Below are positions 9,595 through 20,997 of a DNA stretch of 64,000 bases, in pieces. Under the pieces are notes generated by a model, which did not search any database, had not been told where the DNA came from, and saw only the letters and a program-made list of their open reading frames with translations. Made by a program: the position numbers and the translations under genes. The stretch lies in the NCBI GenBank assembly GCA_947095585.1, contig OX352761.1, positions 93,499,833 to 93,563,832 of the forward strand. The letters are read 5' to 3'. The stretch is from Nephrocerus scutellatus (taxonomy: Eukaryota > Arthropoda > Insecta > Diptera > Pipunculidae). Numbering within the stretch: position 1 is the stretch's first letter; each line of letters begins with the position of its first letter.

Positions 9595-10530
9595 AAAAAA
9601 ATTAAAATTTGTCATGTAAATTCATGTAAATTCATGGAGATACATATGTGTGCGAATTTAAAACCGGGTTAATTTGGAAAAAACTAATATTAGAACCCCT
9701 TTACTTCAAAATTTTTACAAAAACTGTTGTCACCGAAGATACACAAGCGTAAACAATTTGTATAGGAACCCCCCGACCTTGGGGCCTGATCACTTCAAAA
9801 TTTCAATACGAAGTTTTGTCATCGGAGATACATATGTGTTTAAAATTTGAAAATTTAAAATCGGGCTAATTTTAAAATTAATGTATGGGCCTCCTCGGGC
9901 TTCAGGGCCCGTTTAACTCCAAAATTTTACAGAAAGTTTTGTTCACCGGAGATACAGACGTGTAATTTGAAGAAAATTGGGTTAATTTTTTTTTAATTTG
10001 TATGGGACCTCACGACCCCAGGGCCAGGGGTCTCCAAAATTTTTACAGAAAGTGTTGCCCATCGGTGATACACATGTTTGTAAAATTTAAAGAAAATCGG
10101 GTTGATTTTTTTTTAAAAAATTATTTGGATCTTACGACTTTGGGCCCCGGGGTCTTCAAAATGTTTACAATTATTTTTGTCCATCGGAGATACACATGTA
10201 TATAAAATTTGAAGAAAATCGGGTTAATTTTCTCACGACCCGGAGGCTCGGGGTCTTCGAAATTTTTATAAAAAGGTTTGGCCTTCGGAGATACACACGT
10301 ATATAAAATTTGAAGAAAATTGGGTAAATTTTGTAAAATAAACCGACCCCGAGGCCCGATGAGCCCAACATTTAATTAGAAAGTGTTGTCATCGGAGATA
10401 TGCATGTGTGCAATGTTTCAATGAAATCGGACTCTAGAAAGTGAGTTAAAAATTCATCGCAAGATTCCACGACAAGCAAACAAACAAACAGACGGGCACG
10501 CGAAGTTAATATAGAGAATTTAAAAAAACG
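9595..10530 (-). repeat. Family E repeat, multi-unit copy
   Basis: The end with TCATGTAAATTCATG lies at about 9613, followed by at least six internal units. Each has AAATTTGAAGAAAATCGGG, a GC-rich GGCCCGGGGTC-type block, and a GGAGATACACATGTG-type block. The other end is ACGGGCACGCGAAGTTAATA, then TAGAGAATTTAAAA at about 10492-10530. Units are diverged, so the copy is fairly old. Confidence 0.85.
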
Positions 10531-11064
10531 TATGTAACAGGATTGAAGAGCTGAATAAGGAGAGTATTTTCTGAAATTTCCCCACTCCCAAGTGTTGGTA
10601 AAATTAAATTGTCTACATGTTGTAGGAACAACATTTGTTTATTTATTGCCGTTATCTGCTCCAAAACAACGGTTAAAAAACGAAGTTTACTTCAAATTTG
10701 ACAGATATGGCGGCCCTATCTAAGCAAATATTGTACCTGTAACATGTAAACAATATAATTTTGCGTTATTTATGATATTAGCCAAATTTTTACTACTCAT
10801 GTATATAAAGATATAACGAATTTTTCAGGTGTGGTATATATCAGGAATGAGAGGTTCGATTATACAAATATCATTTCTATAAGCATTAGTTAGAGCCATG
10901 CTTATTTCGTCTGTACTATTGATCATTTTTTGCTTCCTCTATTTATTTATCAAATATAGGATATACTTTTCTTTCAGTATTTTCTTTTGAGGCTCTACTT
11001 ATATTTTTACTTGTTGCTTATGACAATGAACATGTAAACTGGGGCCTATACCACAAAGCAACAA
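10531..11064. other. Unassigned interval
   Basis: Parts of 10600-10680 faintly resemble 9500-9590 on the other side of the E copy (CCGTTATCTGCTCCAAAA versus CCGTTGTCTACTCCAAAA). No gene is seen. Confidence 0.35.
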
Positions 11065-11276
11065 TTTTTCACATGCCCATAGACAAAAGTGACTGTTTCC
11101 TACACTATAACCTAGCTTCGAAAGTAGCCTTTACACACTCTAGTTACTTTATCATATAAAATACTTTTCTTATTTACTGCAGTCACAGCAACACACATTC
11201 TCAGAGTAATTTTGCATTGCGCATAATCGATTTAGCACTCCACTTTCCTTGCTCGTTATGTAATATACCTATCTCG
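11065..11276. mobile_element. MITE M1, partial arm plus centre
   Basis: It starts TTTTTCACATGCCCATAGAC and matches the arms at 13397-13923 through AAAGTGACTGTTTCC, ACTATAACCTAGCTTCG and AGAGTAATTTTGCATT. It then joins the central GCTCGTTATGTAATATA. The inner terminal repeat and second arm are deleted. Confidence 0.75.
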
Positions 11277-13396
11277 TAAGTGTCGTCCAAAAACAGCTGT
11301 TATACCAGAAAATATCGATGCTGTGAGAAAACTGACTGAAGAGGATCGTCATGTTGTACTATAGCATAATAACAGGCATTGTTAAAAAATTTCGGTTTAA
11401 CAAGTGAAGTTAATTTATGTACTATAATTGTTAAAAACAAAACATGTACCATATTTGTTAAAAACATAAATTTCCCATAACTTGTTAAGTCATTTCAACA
11501 AGTAATTTCGTCGAAGCTACCCAATGCAAAGATAAACAAGAGCAAGAAACTGTGTTTGTAAATATTAAATTGAAATTAATTTATATAAAAATTAAATAAA
11601 TTTCGCAGGTCTGTGCTCATTGGAAATTAATTAGAAAACAAACACAACAAAACTATGCATAAGATAGGCCCCTGGTGTAATTTCGAATATCGAGATTAGA
11701 TGACGTAATCAGCTTATGTAAGGATTTTTTGAATTTGTTCAACATTTAAATTTGTATTATATTATAAGCTTTATTGTGTTAATCTCATTACGTGTCATTT
11801 TGTAAAGAACATTGCGAGTACATCATTCAAATTTCAAAATATCTCATTAAGCCCATAAGTTATTTTTTTAGAAATCATGCGGTATAGCACACACGGATGA
11901 AGGCAGCCGAAATAATTACTTCACTAAGAAAGAGTTAATCATCCTGGTATTATTGGAGATCGTGAGAAAGTTATAACCGAATCTTAATTATGAACGGATG
12001 TGAGGTCCAGGTCTGTCGTTTAATTTCATCTGTTATATGCTCTGAGTTGTGTGACAAATATATTATTGATATCTCGGGATAAAAAATGTGTGCCAGTAGC
12101 TGGTTCTTAAAGTATTTGACACTTGCATGGTGGCATGAAACAACAACAAAATATAAATCCAACTACCATTGGAAAAGTGTTTATTTGCATTCTTCCATAT
12201 CCGAGTCTCATTTTAAGAGATACCAAAACTAACATCAACAAAAACAGTTGCGACCACTAAAACACTCCTGAAGTGGTTGCTATGCTTACTGAAGGAATAT
12301 AATTACGTTGTTCCAGGTCCATTTAATATTACTTAATGCAACCGTGTGTATGAGTATATTTTCCGTTTTTGTTTATCATGTGCTATACTACATTATATTC
12401 GATAATCACAGCAACAACAAATTGATCGTCCTGAAATAACAAAGAATTTACATTCGTGTTTGTCATTATTGATTTTTTGTAATTCGAGACTTTCCATCTT
12501 GACAGTGTGCCCACCCCTGTCACAGTGACAGTGACAGTTCTGTCAATGAGCGCTAAATAACACATCGAAATACAACAGTTGGGCAGGAGTGATGTGTGTA
12601 AGGCAAAGCAAAACGGGTCGCATGAGTCAAGTGCGCATTTTTATGTTTGAACGGTATATTGATGGCATTGTCCAACATGTCGATCTGAATGATCCGCTGA
12701 TATACTTGTACACTTGTCCTTATGAGGGCAATGTACATTTCTGTCTTTCCTCTTTTTCAGACCTCATAAACATTGTTCGATGTGTTTTTTTTGTATTTGA
12801 CGGTGCCTTTAATTTGTTTTCATTTGGGAGATATTTTGTGTTTCTTTATTGTTTATTTTTTTTTATTTGGGTATTTGGGGTATGTGTATTATGACCTTCT
12901 GACACAGACTGCTGTAATTATTAGTTCAAAATTGGTTTGATTTCATCCCTAATTTATATGATCCTTGCTCGTTTAAGAACGGACCAACGCACCAGCTCAT
13001 ACGGTAAATTTTTTTTGGTTTCCTAAGATGAAAATGCGGAAAACTAGGAGTATCTAAACACCAAACAATGACTTCTGTAACTCGTAAATTTGTTGTTTTA
13101 TTATTATCTTTACGAAATGTTGTTATACATTCGTGCGGTAGTTAATTTTAATGATGTAGGTAGAGAGTTATGTGATCATCCCAGAAGTACTCTCGTTGCG
13201 CCCAGATGATCGTTTTTATGGTCTATGCTTTAATGATTTTCTTCCTTTCCAGGGTTAGTATATTTTAACTATCCGATCCTGGTGACCACGTTTTTTTAAA
13301 CATCTGCAGAAAATCCGCCGTATCGGTCTAATTTCTTCTTCAACGAACATAAATCATCCAAATTTTTCAGCAAACTTATTTTTATTTAAGAAATTT
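11277..13396. other. Unassigned 2.1 kb, no convincing gene
   Basis: A plus-strand open frame of 101 codons at 12589-12894 is preceded by a GTCACAGTGACAGTGACAG stretch at about 12519. It has no recognisable domain, and its second half translates a T-rich run. I leave it uncalled. The rest is AT-rich with no transposon ends recognised. Confidence 0.35.
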
Positions 13397-13923
13397 ATTT
13401 TCACACGACCATAGACGATAAAGTGACTGTTTCCTATGCTATAACCTACCCTCGAAAGTAGGCATTACCCACATTAGTGTTTTAGCAAAGTCACAGCGAA
13501 CACACATTCCCAGAGTAATTTTGCATTTCGCATAACCGGTTTAGCAGAAAAAACGGTTTTGGTCGTGTGAAAAATAGCGTACATTGCTCGCAGAAAAGTG
13601 CTTATCGTTATGTATTGTTATGTATTATACTATTTGTGCTCATTAGGTATAGTATATTACATAATGAGCGAGGAAAGTGGAGTATATCACGATGAGCACT
13701 TTTCTGCTAGTAATGTACGCTATTTTTCACACGACCAAAACCGGGTTTTCTACTAAACCGGTTATGCGAAATGCAAAATTACTCTGTGAATGTGTGGTTG
13801 CTTTGACTGCAGTGAATAACAAAAGTATTTTATATGATAAAGTAACTAGAGTGTGTAAAGGCTACTTTCGAAGCTAGGTTATAGTGTATGAAACAGTCAC
13901 TTTCGTCTATAGGCGTGTGAAAA
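13397..13923. mobile_element. MITE M1, two inverted arms forming a long palindrome
   Basis: The left arm (13397 onward) begins TTTTCACACGACCATAGAC and is repeated inverted up to 13923. Arms of about 220-260 bases match with scattered changes and a roughly 40-base deletion in the left arm. Around the centre, GCTCATTA and TAATGAGC flank 16 bases. Each arm is itself bounded by CACACGACC and GGTCGTGTG. It is non-coding. Related copies are at 11065 and 49355. Confidence 0.8.
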
Positions 13924-14259
13924 TATACTATTTGTGCTCGTTATGTAATATATTATTCGTTGTTCCTGTTCGATTGATGCTCTTTTGTAAATCCGGAGCA
14001 TTTCATCTGCGAGGACATCTACTGGAATCATAACGAAGGCTGCATTATCTTAAACGAACCCTATTTTCAAGCATTACTCCTAGGTATTCGACAGAATCCT
14101 TTGGTCTGATAGCCTGGTTACCAACACGTATGTTTATGTATTCCATCTTTTTCACAAACATCATTCTTATTGGTATAAGAAAGTTTATCCCCTTCAGGGA
14201 TAAGTCTATCAAACCAAGGGATGGTGCGAATCGAGCTGTAAGAGGCTTCTAGGATTAGA

Positions 14260-15658
14260 GAGGTATGCTTTCGGTTTTACAAAGCAAACCCTACAGAGGA
14301 AAACCGAACAAATTTTAAACGAGCCAGAAATGATTGCAGTGCTCATCTTCGGCGAGTCAAATTCGCCTACGACCAAAAATTGAGGCAAAAAATACTACAA
14401 TGTCCCAAAGGTAGTAAAAATTGTTGGTCATTTATTGCGAAAAGAATCAAAAATACAGCCTCGTCGGCCATTCCAACGCTCATTTATAACGACACTTCAG
14501 TTGTCAACTCTAAAGACAAAGCCAATCTGTTTGCAGTACGGATTTCGTGGGCAACGTTCCACTGGTGATTTGATTGTATATCTCACCGAACAGTGGAACC
14601 GGTCTGTGCATCAATTTGGTGAAAGCAAAGCTGTTGCACTCGATATTTCTAAGGCATTTGACAGAGTTTGGCATCAAGCTCTTTTGTCAAAAATGCGTGC
14701 TTTTGGTGTCGATGATAAACTGCTTCATTGGACCTTGAGCGGTCCAAGTTGTTTTGGATGGATTCAAGTCTGAAAAATACCACATAAATGCTGGCATTCC
14801 CCAGGGCTCTGTTCTGTCCCCGACACTCTTTCTCAATTTCATTAATGATCTCTTATCGGTGACTTCTAATCCAATTCACTCTTTTGCTGACGACAGCACT
14901 CTCAGCTTCTCATTTAAGTTTTAGGAACGTCACTCCACATCTCATGTGGAACTAAAACCACTTCGTATGATAAGCACGTTAAATTCTGACCTAGACAGTA
15001 TAATAAAATCTCGAAATTCTCGGTATGTGCGTTCACGACAAGCTTCGTTGGAATGACCACATATTTACCGTCGCCAAAAATGCTGCGAAATGTTAAGGTT
15101 TTCTAACCCGGAGAAAGAAATATTTCACTCCCTCTGACCTGGCTAATATCTACAAGGCTTTTATTCGCCCTAAACTTGAGTACAATTGTTATATTTGGTC
15201 TGGTGCGCCTAAAACCACCTTGCATAGAATACAAAACCGTGCGATAAAACTTATCAGTGACGAAGAAAACATTGCGAAATCAACAATGCTTGTCTCTGTT
15301 TTATCGCTTCTTCCACCAGCGGTGATCAAGAGAAATAGCCAGCTGCATGCCATCTATCCTTGAGTTCAACCGCAATACTCGTGGCGCTCTAAATGCACAT
15401 CAGTTTACCCTTAAGCCCATCTTCGGACGTACAGTTAAGTTCAGGGATTCGTTCTTCAGCCGTACAACACGTATGTGGAATGCTCTGCCAAGCTCTGTCC
15501 TTCCACATCACTATGATCCACAGACATTCAAGACACAAGCTCATAGACATCTCCTCTCTTCTTCTCCTTTTCCTTAACGCCCACGCTGTGCCAAGCATAT
15601 TGCCGAACATAATAAGGGTGCGAACCCCCTTTTGCGTGCACAAATTATAAAAAAAAAA
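14260..15658 (+). pseudogene. Jockey/CR1-like LINE, internally deleted
   Basis: The linker region upstream of the RT is readable (core RARNDCSAHLRRVKFAYDQK from about 14310). It fuses at about 14535 to the RT finger QYGFRG, so the segment between is deleted. Motif A region LDISKAFDRVWHQALLSKM is intact. A second deletion breaks the frame near 14750. GVPQG-like and FADD motifs follow at 14800-14900. The C-terminus ends near 15576 with the 3' UTR word GCCCACGCTGTGCCAAGC and an A-rich tail at 15649. It is the same family as 53167-54826, and is a dead copy. Confidence 0.85.
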
Positions 15659-16920
15659 TATATCTTCTACACAGCTTGGAGCGATGGAAATTACTTGGAA
15701 AATTTCAAATTTGAAGCACTTTTTGTGGAGTTTCCGTTCGCTGATGCGGTAGACGACGCTGCCAATTTTGATCTTCTTTACTTCTAACAGTTTCGTTGCT
15801 TTTGAATCCTTTATTTTTTTATTTTATTGCTGCTTTTATACTATTTTCCCATGTACAATTGCAACAGCAAAGATCAGAGATTCGGAGAAAATATATTTTT
15901 GATTTGTAATTTTCGGCACTATGCGAGTGCCGTCGTCCGGCGCTGGCGTCTGCTCCATAATGGTGTTGATTCTACTCTGTTTGCCGCTAGATGCCGTTAG
16001 GTGTCGCTGACCGGCATGCAGGCGGTTTGCTTATTTATTCGTAGTGTGGTGTGTGTGGTTCCTCACAACCGTTATATTACAGATTATCAATTTAAATGAA
16101 CTTACAACTACAACAACTGATCTCGCTCTTCATTAGAAATTAGTTGTTACTATTCTCCACCGTGGTTTATTTCGTTTATGAATGTTGGTATGATTGTCGA
16201 TGATTGACAAACATTTATGTTGCCAGGCTAAAATATGGAATATCATGAAAAATAAATAAAATAACTTATCCGATTTTAATATCCAAATAAATTACTACTT
16301 GGCTTGATTTTTTTTTTAAAAAAAAATAAAATGAAAAAACTATAACATCTTGTTAGTATATTGCATCTAAGTTTATTCAATTTAAAATAAGTTTCTTTAA
16401 AAAAATAACTGAAAGACATTGAATGAAAATGACATCTAACAACCCCCCCACTACAAGAACAACAAATAAAGAATACGAAATAGTCTCAATTTAAAATTAA
16501 TTTATATGTAAAATAAACGTTGTTGAGGTGAATTGACTTTGCGCACAGGGTATGATATCAATCGATATCAATATACATACGTCTCCTTTCGGACCGAAAC
16601 AAGATCCTTCAATTTTCATCCATATTAATTTGATGTCCAACCACATGCCCTTTCTTGATTTATCGATGTTAACACTCCGAATATCACTTGATTTTTGCAA
16701 AGTTTTTCGCGATTTATACTTCTTGGAAATTAATTATCCAAAAATATTTACTATCTGTGACTTAGTACTTATTTTCCAAAAAAAGCCATAACATCAAAGA
16801 GAAAATTAAGAAAATGAGGCCATTGCGAATAAAGTTTTTTGAGAGTTAAAAACGTGGATTTTTTTTAATTGTTTAGGAAAGGATGGAAAACATTATTTTA
16901 ATAAACTTTAATTACAAGTT
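15659..16920. other. Unassigned 1.3 kb
   Basis: No gene or terminus recognised. A GC-richer stretch at 15920-16040 contains GCCGCTAGATGCCG and GGTGTCGCTGACC but nothing diagnostic. Confidence 0.35.
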
Positions 16921-17208
16921 AAGTTGACGGCGACAGAAAAAGGAAAAATAAAATAGTTTCAAGAAACTGGAACTTGCCAAGAAATAGCAAGGAGACTGAA
17001 TAGAAGTAACACGGTTGAAAACAACTATCTTGCGGATCCCGAAAACTATGGAAAAAAATTAAAAGCGAACAGCCGAACCAGCAACATCCTAAGAAAAGCG
17101 GTTAATTCAGCGGATTGCATCAATGTCGACAAAATTCGACGATTTCAGATGCAAAGTAAGAGCAACTACACACGCTTCGGTATATCTCATCAATCAAACC
17201 AGATATGA
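16921..17208 (+). pseudogene. Tc1/Tc3-like transposase, N-terminal remnant
   Basis: The frame from 16921 reads LTATEKGKIK, a stop at 16954-16956, then FQETGTCQEIARRLNRS and NYLADPENYGKK, ending in TGA at 17206-17208. This is the helix-turn-helix region of Tc3-like transposases: an IA-x-x-L-x-RS recognition helix followed by a DPENYGKK turn. The catalytic DDE part is absent. No inverted ends were found. Confidence 0.75.
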
Positions 17209-17487
17209 TGCCGCTTGCATCCCAGCTCTAGAATCTTGCGTTCAGTTATTGTTACGAAAAGTAGTTCAATAACATGTACATTAGATAATGGAAAACGAAT
17301 CCAAAGATAAATTGCATTGTACATGCTCGTCCAAAAATAAGCACTATAATTAGAATTAAGAATTGCATACTTTTAGGCTGAATGACATTGTTTGAAATAT
17401 AACGGACTTTAAGTTTAAATCATTATGTATTGGTCAAAAATGTAGTCAAACCGGTTTGCCCGGTAGAAGCACGATTGTACATGATAG

Positions 17488-18312
17488 TTTATTAAATTCT
17501 CTATATTAACTTCACTTGCCCGTGGCACGGATGTCGGACGTCTGTCGGTCGTCGTGGAATCTTGCGATAAATTTTTAACCCACTTCCCATGGCCCGATTT
17601 TATTGAAATTCTCATGCACACATGTGTATTTCCGGACAAAACACTTTCTATAAAATTTTGTGGCTCTTCGGGCCACGGGGTCGGGGGGCTCCCATACAAA
17701 TATGTTACAAAATTTACTCGATTTTCTTCAAATTTTATACGCATGTGTATCTCCACTGGACAACACTTTTTGTAAAAATTTGGAAGTGATCGGGCCGCTG
17801 GGTCGGGGGGCACCTATACAAATTTTATGAAAAAAATTCCCGATTTTCTTCAAATTTTATACGCATGTGTATCTCCACTGGACAACACTTTTTGTAAAAA
17901 TTTGGAAGTGATCGGGTCGCTGGGTCGGGGGGCACCTATACAAATTTTATAAAAAAAAATTCCCGATTTTCTTCAAATTTTATACGCATGTGTATCTCCG
18001 ATGGACAAAACTCACAATTTCACAATATTCTGTAATTTCGCGTTTTCATAAATTAGTTCAGAGCAGTCAAAGAGTTCTCAAGATAAATGCTCGTGTTTCT
18101 TATTTGCTCAGAGTATGAGCGTGCTCTAAGTGCTCAGAATAAAATGATCTGAAGCATTTTCAAATTTGACATCTGATGTCAAATGTCTCTTTCGATGATT
18201 TTCTCCTACAATAAAAAAAATGACTCAGGATCGAGGGGCTACCTCCCATATCAATTTCTGCGATTAGAGAATTTAGATGAAAAATTTTAATTTTTATGGG
18301 TTGTTTTTTTTA
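17488..18312 (+). repeat. Family E repeat with both ends and central module
   Basis: Left end TAAATTCTCTATATTAAC at 17492, three internal units to about 18010, then the conserved module (TTCATAAATTAGTTCAGAGC, TTTCTTATTTGCTCAG and an imperfect TTTGACATCTGATGTCAAA at about 18165). The right end is GATTAGAGAATTTAGATG at about 18261 and TTTTTATGGGTTGTTTTT. It shows the full order: end, units, module, end. Confidence 0.85.
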
Positions 18313-18336
18313 TAAATTTGAAACTTTGCTACCCGC

Positions 18337-18632
18337 CCACTGACGTCACGCCCACTTACACCCGCGTTTCCCGGCTGCCCCATCCCACTGACCCCCGCCC
18401 ACTGACCACCCACCCATTGACCTCATACACACTGACCCACTGCCCACTGAACTCACACCCACTGACTTCACACCAACTGTCCTCCCACCCATTGACCTCA
18501 TACACACTGACCTACCGCCCACTGAACTCACACCCACTGACGCCACGCCCACTTACACCCGCGTTTCCCGGCTGCCCCATCCCGCTGACCACCGCCCACT
18601 GACATCCCGCCCACTGACGCCACGCCCACGGT
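18337..18632. repeat. CCCACTGAC minisatellite
   Basis: Some 25-30 degenerate copies of an approximately 10-base unit (CGCCCACTGAC). The longer word CGCGTTTCCCGGCTGCCCC occurs twice (about 18362 and 18560), giving a higher-order repeat of about 197 bp. The same words flank the Helitron 3' ends at 56045-56140 and 57020-57060. Confidence 0.85.
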
Positions 18633-19085
18633 CCAAATTTTGTCAACGACTTTATTTTTATTTAAATATTATATGGTGTGAATTTGAGCCAAATCGTTCC
18701 ATAAATACTACCACAAAAACAATGTTCGGACTATAGCCAAATCAGTCCAGTCGTTCTCAAACTTTTTTTGTTTTGTTTTTTTTTCACCTAGCGGTATTTT
18801 TTTTTCACTTTAAAACCTATTTCCATACCTACTAAATATACATAAAAAATTTCATAACAATCGGTCGAGCCGTTTCGGAGTAGTTGAGCCTCAAACACCG
18901 TGACACCGTGATATTAAAAATGAGCAATATCCCAGAATTTCCATAGGAACAAGTCTTATAGTCGCATCTTAGTCCTACATACCGAATTTCATACGAATCA
19001 CTTGATAAATGGCTTAGTTCTCAAAATAGTGACATTTAACAGTGTCTGACTTACGGTGTCTCACAACAGTGTCTCACTTAACAGT
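18633..19085. repeat. Unclassified repeat-like sequence, possibly Helitron-derived
   Basis: Contains phrases of the type CAATCGGTCGAGCCGTTTC and AAATCAGTCCAGTCGTTCTC, which are common in insect transposon interiors. It directly follows the CCCACTGAC array. It is non-coding. Confidence 0.35.
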
Positions 19086-19089
19086 GTGA

Positions 19090-20035
19090 GCATAACAGAG
19101 TCCGCGGTATGACGCAATATACACCGCGTTGCACATACTGCAAGGACAAAGAGGGTAATCTGATCACCGATTTTAAAGGCATCTTAGAGCGATGGGAAGA
19201 GCACTTTCATGAATTGCTAAATGGGCAGTTAACTGAGGAATTTAAGGCTCCACCAATGACCGAAGATCATACTATGCTGTCGCCACCAAGCATAGACGAA
19301 GTTAGCAGAGCGATAAATCGGCTCACAAATAATATGGCCCCGGGATCTGATGGGATCCCATTGGAATTCATAAAAATACATTACACCAAGTAATTCATGA
19401 AGACTGCCGAAGAGGCATCCTGTGCCCCATACATACAAGGGAGATATCACAAAATGCAGCAATTATCGTGGTATAACGTTGTTGAGTACCGCGTATAAGA
19501 TTTTCTCCTCTATCCTGCAAGACAGGAAAGCCTCATACGCTAAATTCATTGGTGCATACCAGTGTGGCTTCATCCCAGGCAAATCAACAACTGATCAGAT
19601 TTACACCCATAAATGCACATAAATGAGAGCAAAACAAAGTACATGATGACGACGTCTGCGAGTGGAAGATCCAACATGGGTCCCTCAATTCAAATAGAGG
19701 AGCGCGAATATGAAGTAGTACAATCCTTTAACTATCTCGGGTTGCTTAATCATAACATCCAAGCTGCTGATATATAAGACAATAGTCAGGTGCTTAGCAA
19801 AAAGCTTTCTGACCTCTTAGCCGCGTTCGAGAGAAAAGTCTTACGGAGAATTGTTGGCCTCGTATGTGAGGAAGGACGATTCCGGAGACTATATAATGAT
19901 GAGATCTACGAGCGTTACCGCGATGTCGATATCGTGAAGAAAATTAAGCTCGGTAGGCTCCGGTGGGTAGGACACCTAGCTCGCAGTTTATGGATGCCAA
20001 ACTGGATGACATCGGCTCGAAAAACTTAACTTTTA
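19090..20035 (+). pseudogene. RTE-like LINE, deleted copy
   Basis: The pre-RT region is readable from 19109 (FKGILERWEEHFHELLNGQ, then AINRLTNNMAPGSDGIP). After a frameshift near 19390 come YRGITLLSTAYKIFSSILQ and CGFIPGKSTTDQI. It then jumps, by deletion of the RT palm, to NESKTKYM (about 19620) and FNYLG. The C-terminal part with LGRLRWVGHLARS runs to 20029. The YADD box is missing. The copy at 30650-31665 retains the missing palm. Confidence 0.85.
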
Positions 20036-20309
20036 AAACTTAAGATTTTTAAAATAAAGAAAATAATTAAGACATAACAGCTTGCGTTTATTTCCTCTCT
20101 TTATCTGTATTTTCGACTTCTTTGAGGTCCTTTTTAACCACCTTTCATACGACCTAGAGAGCCGAAATTTTATGAGTGTCACAAATATCATTTTTTATAT
20201 TCCGTGTGTGACGCGTGTTGCGTTTCGCGTGTGGCAAGTGTGATGGGTGGAAATTTTTTGTCGACTTCTTTGAGGTCCTTTAAAATAACCTTTCACACGA
20301 CCTAGACTA

Positions 20310-20997
20310 GACACGACTTTCTATTAAAATTTGAGGCCCCTGATTTGATTTTCTTCAAATTTTATACACATGTGTATCTCTGATATACAACACTTTTGTA
20401 AAAATTTTGGAGACCCCGAGCCCGGGTTCGAGGGGCCCCATAACTTTTTTATTTTTTTTTAAAAAATTAACTCGATTTTTTTTAAATTTTATCTATACGT
20501 GTGTATCTCCGATGGGCAACTCTTTTTGCAAAAATTTTGGAGACAGGGTTTGGAGGGTCATAGGGCAACAACAAATTTTTTAAAAAATTAACCCGATTTT
20601 TTTTAAATTTTATATACGTGTGTATCTCCGATGGACAACACTTTTTGCAAAAATGTTGGTGGCCGGGGTCATAAAAATTTTTCAAAAAATTAACCCGATT
20701 TTCTTCAAATTTTATATACATGTGTATCTCCGATGGACAACACTTTTTGCAAAAATGTTGGTGGCCGGGGTCATAAAAATTTTTCAAAAAATTAACCGGA
20801 TTTTCTTCAAATTTTATATACATGTGTATCTCCGATGGACAAAACTTTTTGTAAGTTTGTTGGAGTGATCGGGCCCCCCCGGTGGTGTCCATGTAAATTT
20901 TTTAAAAATTAGCTCGGTTTTCTTCAAATTTTAACACATACCCATCTCCTATTAGAGAATTTACATGAAAAATTGTATTTTTATGGTTTGTTTTTTT
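20310..20997 (+). repeat. Family E repeat, four to five units, left end lost
   Basis: Units carry CATGTGTATCTCCGATGG and CTTTTTGCAAAAATG. Two adjacent units (about 20661 and 20763) are nearly identical with a 102-base period. The right end ATTAGAGAATTTACATG is at about 20953. Open frames on both strands here come from the repeats. Confidence 0.8.

Noticed and set aside
12589..12894. 101-codon plus-strand frame as a gene
   Set aside because: No recognisable domain, the second half translates a T-rich run, and the opposite strand is open over the same bases.
18318..18602. 94-codon Pro/Thr/His-rich frame and its antisense counterpart
   Set aside because: It is a translation of the CCCACTGAC minisatellite.
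20482..20892. Long open frames on both strands with repeated peptides
   Set aside because: They translate the E tandem unit in opposite directions; the same applies at 38184-38679 and 17415-17813.
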